From: Sepioteuthis lessoniana
Lineage: Eukaryota > Mollusca > Cephalopoda > Myopsida > Loliginidae
DNA: 64,000 nt
Direction: 5' to 3'
Assembly: GCA_963585895.1 (NCBI GenBank)
Contig: OY757921.1
Location: forward strand, 84,063,439 to 84,127,438
Every line of letters begins with the position of its first letter. The stretch's first letter is position 1. Positions 61,071 through 64,000 of the stretch are shown in pieces. Position numbers and translations under genes: made by a program. The notes below the pieces were generated by a model. The model had not been told where the DNA came from. It saw nothing but the letters and a program-made list of their open reading frames with translations, and did not search any database.

Positions 61071-62459
61071 TGCAGGGTGCTTCAGAAAAATTTAGATTTC
61101 ATAATTTAATAAATTGATCAATTTTCGTTCAATAATCTCAAATTTTAACAGCGTGTGTAGAAACAACTCAAAATTCTACGTTTAATATTTTATGTTCTTT
61201 ACTTTTCTGGTATAGAAATGCCATTTACTGGAAAAGAAAAAAAAAGTGTGAAAACATTATATGTAGAATTTTTGAATAGTTTCTGTTCTTGCTGTTAAAA
61301 TTTGAAATCATTTCAACGAGAATTGGTGGAATTATTAGATCACAAAATGATATCAATTTTTCCCAAGCACATTGTATAAAAGAGTAAGAAAGTCATTGTT
61401 CTAATGTTTTATGTTATTCTAATGTATAGAAATGCCATTCTTTGGAAAAGAAAATGCAGGCGAACATTTTCATTCAATTTTGACTTGTTTGGTTTGGTTT
61501 GGTTTGGTTTGGTTTTAGGGCATATCAACCTTTGTAGGTTATTTAATGCCAAATTCATTTTTATGTAAATAATCAGTTCTATTTCAAATAATTCGGTTTA
61601 GCATGAGTACACAGTTTAATTGTCTAAAACATTTCTATTTCAAACTATTCAGTTATATATAACAATTCAGTTTAGTGTAAGTACAGTTTCCGTGTCAAAA
61701 ATAGTTCAATTTAAAACAATTCAGTTTAGCAAAAGCACACAGTTTAAATGTAAGTACAGTTTAATTGTAAAAAAAAAAAATCTTTGGTTTTGTTTTTTGG
61801 GTTTTATGGCATATCAACCTTTGTAGGTTATTTAACGCCAAATCCATTTTTATGTAAATAATCTGTTCTTTTTAAAACAATTCAGTTTAGCATAAGCACA
61901 GTTTAATTGTCAAAACATTTATTTCAAACTATTCAAGAAGTTATATGTAACAATTCAGTTAAGTGTAAATACAATCTTAATGTCGAAAAACCGTTGTATT
62001 TCAAATAATTCAGTTAAGCATAAGCACGCAGTTTAAATGTAAGTACGGTTTAATTGTCAAAAACATTTCTATTTCAAGCTATTTAGTTTACTCAAACAAT
62101 TCAGTTTAGCATAAGAATGCTGTTAGTTCTATTTAACCCATAGACAGGGCCTTATCAGGTGCTACCCCTCCGGGCCAGAGTGGACATGGGAGCGATGGTA
62201 ATCAAGGGGTACTTCGCATTCCCCAAGGCTCCAGCATTGCTGGAACCTCACCATCAGATTGTTTCGTGTCATATCCAGGACACTCGTTAGTGGGGGTCTT
62301 ACCCCTCCGCAGAGAAGCAGTCGGTGTATTCTACAGCCCCAGCCGACTGGGCAATTGACTTGTTTCTACACATGCTGTTAAAATTTGATATCGCTTCAAC
62401 GAGAATTGGTCAAGTTATTAGATCACAAAATTATACCAATTTTTCTGAAACATCCTGTA
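61071..62459. mobile_element. Long-TIR MITE with duplicated right half, hosting an LT dimer
   Basis: The left TIR starts TGCAGGGTGCTTCAGAAAAA. The right end, read inward, starts TACAGGATGTTTCAGAAAAA. The ends align over about 100 bp, including AAATTTTAACAGCRTGTGTA with GAAACAA. A first right end also occurs at 61275-61376, so the right half is tandemly duplicated. No transposase. The GGGTGYTTCAGAAA end suits a Tc1/mariner-type MITE. Confidence 0.85.
61491..62354 (-). repeat. LT1 dimer with perfect 11-bp TSD
   Basis: TTGACTTGTTT is at 61480-61490 and 62355-62365. Read on the minus strand, a complete LT1 (62354 to about 61779) is followed by a second, 5'-truncated LT1 end and an (AACC)n tail (to 61491). 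The target repeat fixes the LT 5' end at TTGCCCAGTCGGCTGGGGCT. Confidence 0.95.
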
Positions 62460-62475
62460 CATCTAAAATAATATA

Positions 62476-63095
62476 TTGCCCTGTCGGTTGGGGCTGTAGA
62501 ATACGCCAACTTCTGCTCTGCAGAGGGGTAAGATCCCCCACCAACGAGTGTCCTAGATATGACACTCAACAATCTGATGGTGAGGTTCCAAAAATGCTGG
62601 TGTTGTGGGGAATGCGGAGCACCCCTTCATTGTCATGGCTCCCAAGTTCACTCAGGCCCGGAGTGGTAGCATTTAAATGGGTCCTATCTCTGGGTCAAAT
62701 TGAACAAAACTGCGTACTTATGCTAAACTGAACTGCTCGAAATAGAAATATTTTGACATGTAAACTGCATACTTATGCTAAACTGAACTGCTCGAAATAG
62801 AAATGTTTTGACATGTAAACTGCGTACTTATGCTAAACTGAATTGTTTGAACTAGAACACTTTTGACATTTAAATGTGTATGGATAAAAACTATACTTAT
62901 ACTAAACTGAATTGTTTGAATTAGGACTATTTGCCTTAACTGAATTGCTTGAAATAGAAATGTTTTTGACAAGTAAACTGCGTACTTATGATAAACTGAA
63001 TTGTTTGAAATAGAATTAGCTATTTGTATAAAAATGGATTTGGCATGAAATAATATACAAAGGTTCATATGCCATAAAACCCAAACAACCAACTA
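62476..63095 (+). repeat. LT1 full-length copy
   Basis: Starts TTGCCCTGTCGGTTGGGGCT. It holds CTGCAGAGGGGTAAGATCCC, the GGCCCGGAGTGGTAGC block and five units of roughly 55 bp, then a hairpin (GGCATGAAATAATATACAAA, GGTTCATATGCC) and the tail AACCCAAACAACCAAC. It is head-to-head with the LT1 dimer. Confidence 0.95.
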
Positions 63096-63533
63096 TCAAA
63101 TGATATAAAATTTTGGAAACATCTTGCATAATGATTTTTTTCAGAAGGGGTGCGAAAATCACTGGTATTTGGAGGTGTATAACGATAAACGATGAAAAAA
63201 TGAATTTGTTTACTTGGCACTTTCTTAGAAGAATAAAGAGATAATAAATATCTTTAAGTTCACACAAAAACGATTTTTTTTTCTTATAACGTAATGATAT
63301 ATTGAATAACCTGCACTATAAAAATAAAAACAATATGCATTGTTGATTGATCTTTGTTTCTACTCTCAACTTCCTTTGAGCAGTGTAACTTTTATCTTAA
63401 GACACAATCGTCTTCCTCTTATCATAGATACCGAAGAAAAAGCATTAATCCTCCCAGCTTATCTCTAACCCTTCAGAGATGTCTATGTTTTTGCGTTCTA
63501 ATCATTCACAATTCCTGTGATCTCAGTTTTTCC

Positions 63534-63535
<2 letters not shown>
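63096..63535. other. Unassigned AT-rich sequence
   Basis: No supportable feature. Confidence 0.4.

Positions 63536-63537
<2 letters not shown>

Positions 63538-63588
<51 letters not shown>
63538..63588. repeat. (GA)n microsatellite
   Basis: About 25 GA units; (CAA)n at 63727-63766 and (TA)n at 63784-63821 follow. Open frames through them are artefacts. Confidence 0.95.
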
Positions 63589-63591
<3 letters not shown>

Positions 63592-63780
63592 TCGTTAAGA
63601 TTGAGCATTTCGGCTTATTTGTGGATATTTCTCTTTGGTGGGCTAAGATTTATTTTTAGGCTTTTCCGGGAGATTCGAATTCGTTCGTTGCCATTGCGCC
63701 ATAAAAAATCCCAGTTAAAAAGAAACAGCAACAACAACAACAACAAAAACAACAACAACAACAAAAATCACACTTTTTTA

Positions 63781-63821
<41 letters not shown>

Positions 63822-63824
<3 letters not shown>

Positions 63825-64000
63825 AAAGGATTAATGAATAAGGCTGTTCTATGTTGAGAGACATGCTAAGGCTTTGTCAAAGATGAAAGAGGAAGGAGGA
63901 CAACGAAATGTATAAAAAAGGTAAAATAAAATAAAATATATAAAAAAAAGACAACATGATTTTTCCGGAAATAGTCATACTGAGGTAAGGAATAACTGCT
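63822..64000. other. Unassigned sequence at window end
   Basis: A-rich, no supportable feature. Confidence 0.4.

Noticed and set aside
62324-62731. 135-codon open frame
   Set aside because: Spans the MITE end and the start of an LT1 copy; no protein motif.
63354-63783. Two overlapping open frames
   Set aside because: Both depend on a (GA)n run that encodes alternating Arg and Glu; nothing recognisable outside it.

Overview
This window looks like intergenic or intronic DNA of a repeat-rich invertebrate animal genome. It is AT-rich overall, densely packed with (TA)n, (CA)n, (GA)n and (GATA)n runs, several tRNA-derived SINE families, and decayed non-LTR, Penelope-like and mariner elements. A lophotrochozoan such as a mollusc would fit this texture, but nothing in the sequence fixes the taxon. 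I recognise no host protein gene, rRNA gene or true tRNA gene. Nearly all long open frames arise from tandem repeats or transposon debris.

The dispersed families are named here for reference. SINE-A and SINE-B have tRNA-like heads (A box TGGTGTAATGGTTA) and share a conserved middle block (ACCCTTGGGAAAGGTATGAA, then AGCTATGGGT). SINE-A ends in a GGCAT/ATGCC hairpin that encloses an AACCT/AGGTT stem. SINE-B ends in TTGACCTTGTGTCA...AAATA. SINE-C and SINE-D are GC-rich and end in a tail related to that of SINE-B. SINE-E is a separate tRNA-like family. SINE-H joins a tRNA-like head to a hammerhead-ribozyme-like tail. The most abundant repeat, called LT (LINE tail), carries the same terminal hairpin as SINE-A. 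In one copy it runs directly into the C-terminal coding region of a LINE with a zinc knuckle and a restriction-like endonuclease signature. LT1 ends in (AACC)n, LT2 in (AATC)n, and LT3 contains 66-bp tandem units.

Layout. 0-8 kb: a 58-bp minisatellite, nested LT/SINE-D/SINE-B, a foldback, a SINE-C/SINE-D tandem insertion sharing one target site, several LINE C-termini and a mariner fragment. 8-14 kb: LT copies split by SINE-E, an internally deleted mariner and a 1.1-kb polypyrimidine 42-bp minisatellite that recurs inverted at 13.4 kb. 14-22 kb: SINE-A, LT and RTE-like copies and the first SINE-H. 22-32 kb: a solo LTR, arrays carrying microsatellites, a palindrome with two hammerhead-like cores, a Penelope-like C-terminus and a second foldback. 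32-46 kb: SINE-B, LT and SINE-A copies, the second SINE-C, two more hammerhead-like cores and a patchwork of duplications near 42.5 kb. 46-54 kb: RTE-like debris, a 17-copy 58-bp satellite and the second solo LTR. 54-64 kb: more RTE-like copies, the full-length SINE-H, a GAAA minisatellite, and an LT dimer inserted with target duplication into a long-TIR MITE.

Two themes tie the window together. First, SINE and LINE modules (heads, middle block, tails) have been swapped; this is seen directly in a mosaic SINE at 12.9 kb. Second, hammerhead-ribozyme-like cores recur next to (TA)n tracts, in a tRNA-headed SINE and in palindromes that may be Penelope-related. The second theme is the best candidate for an undescribed system here.
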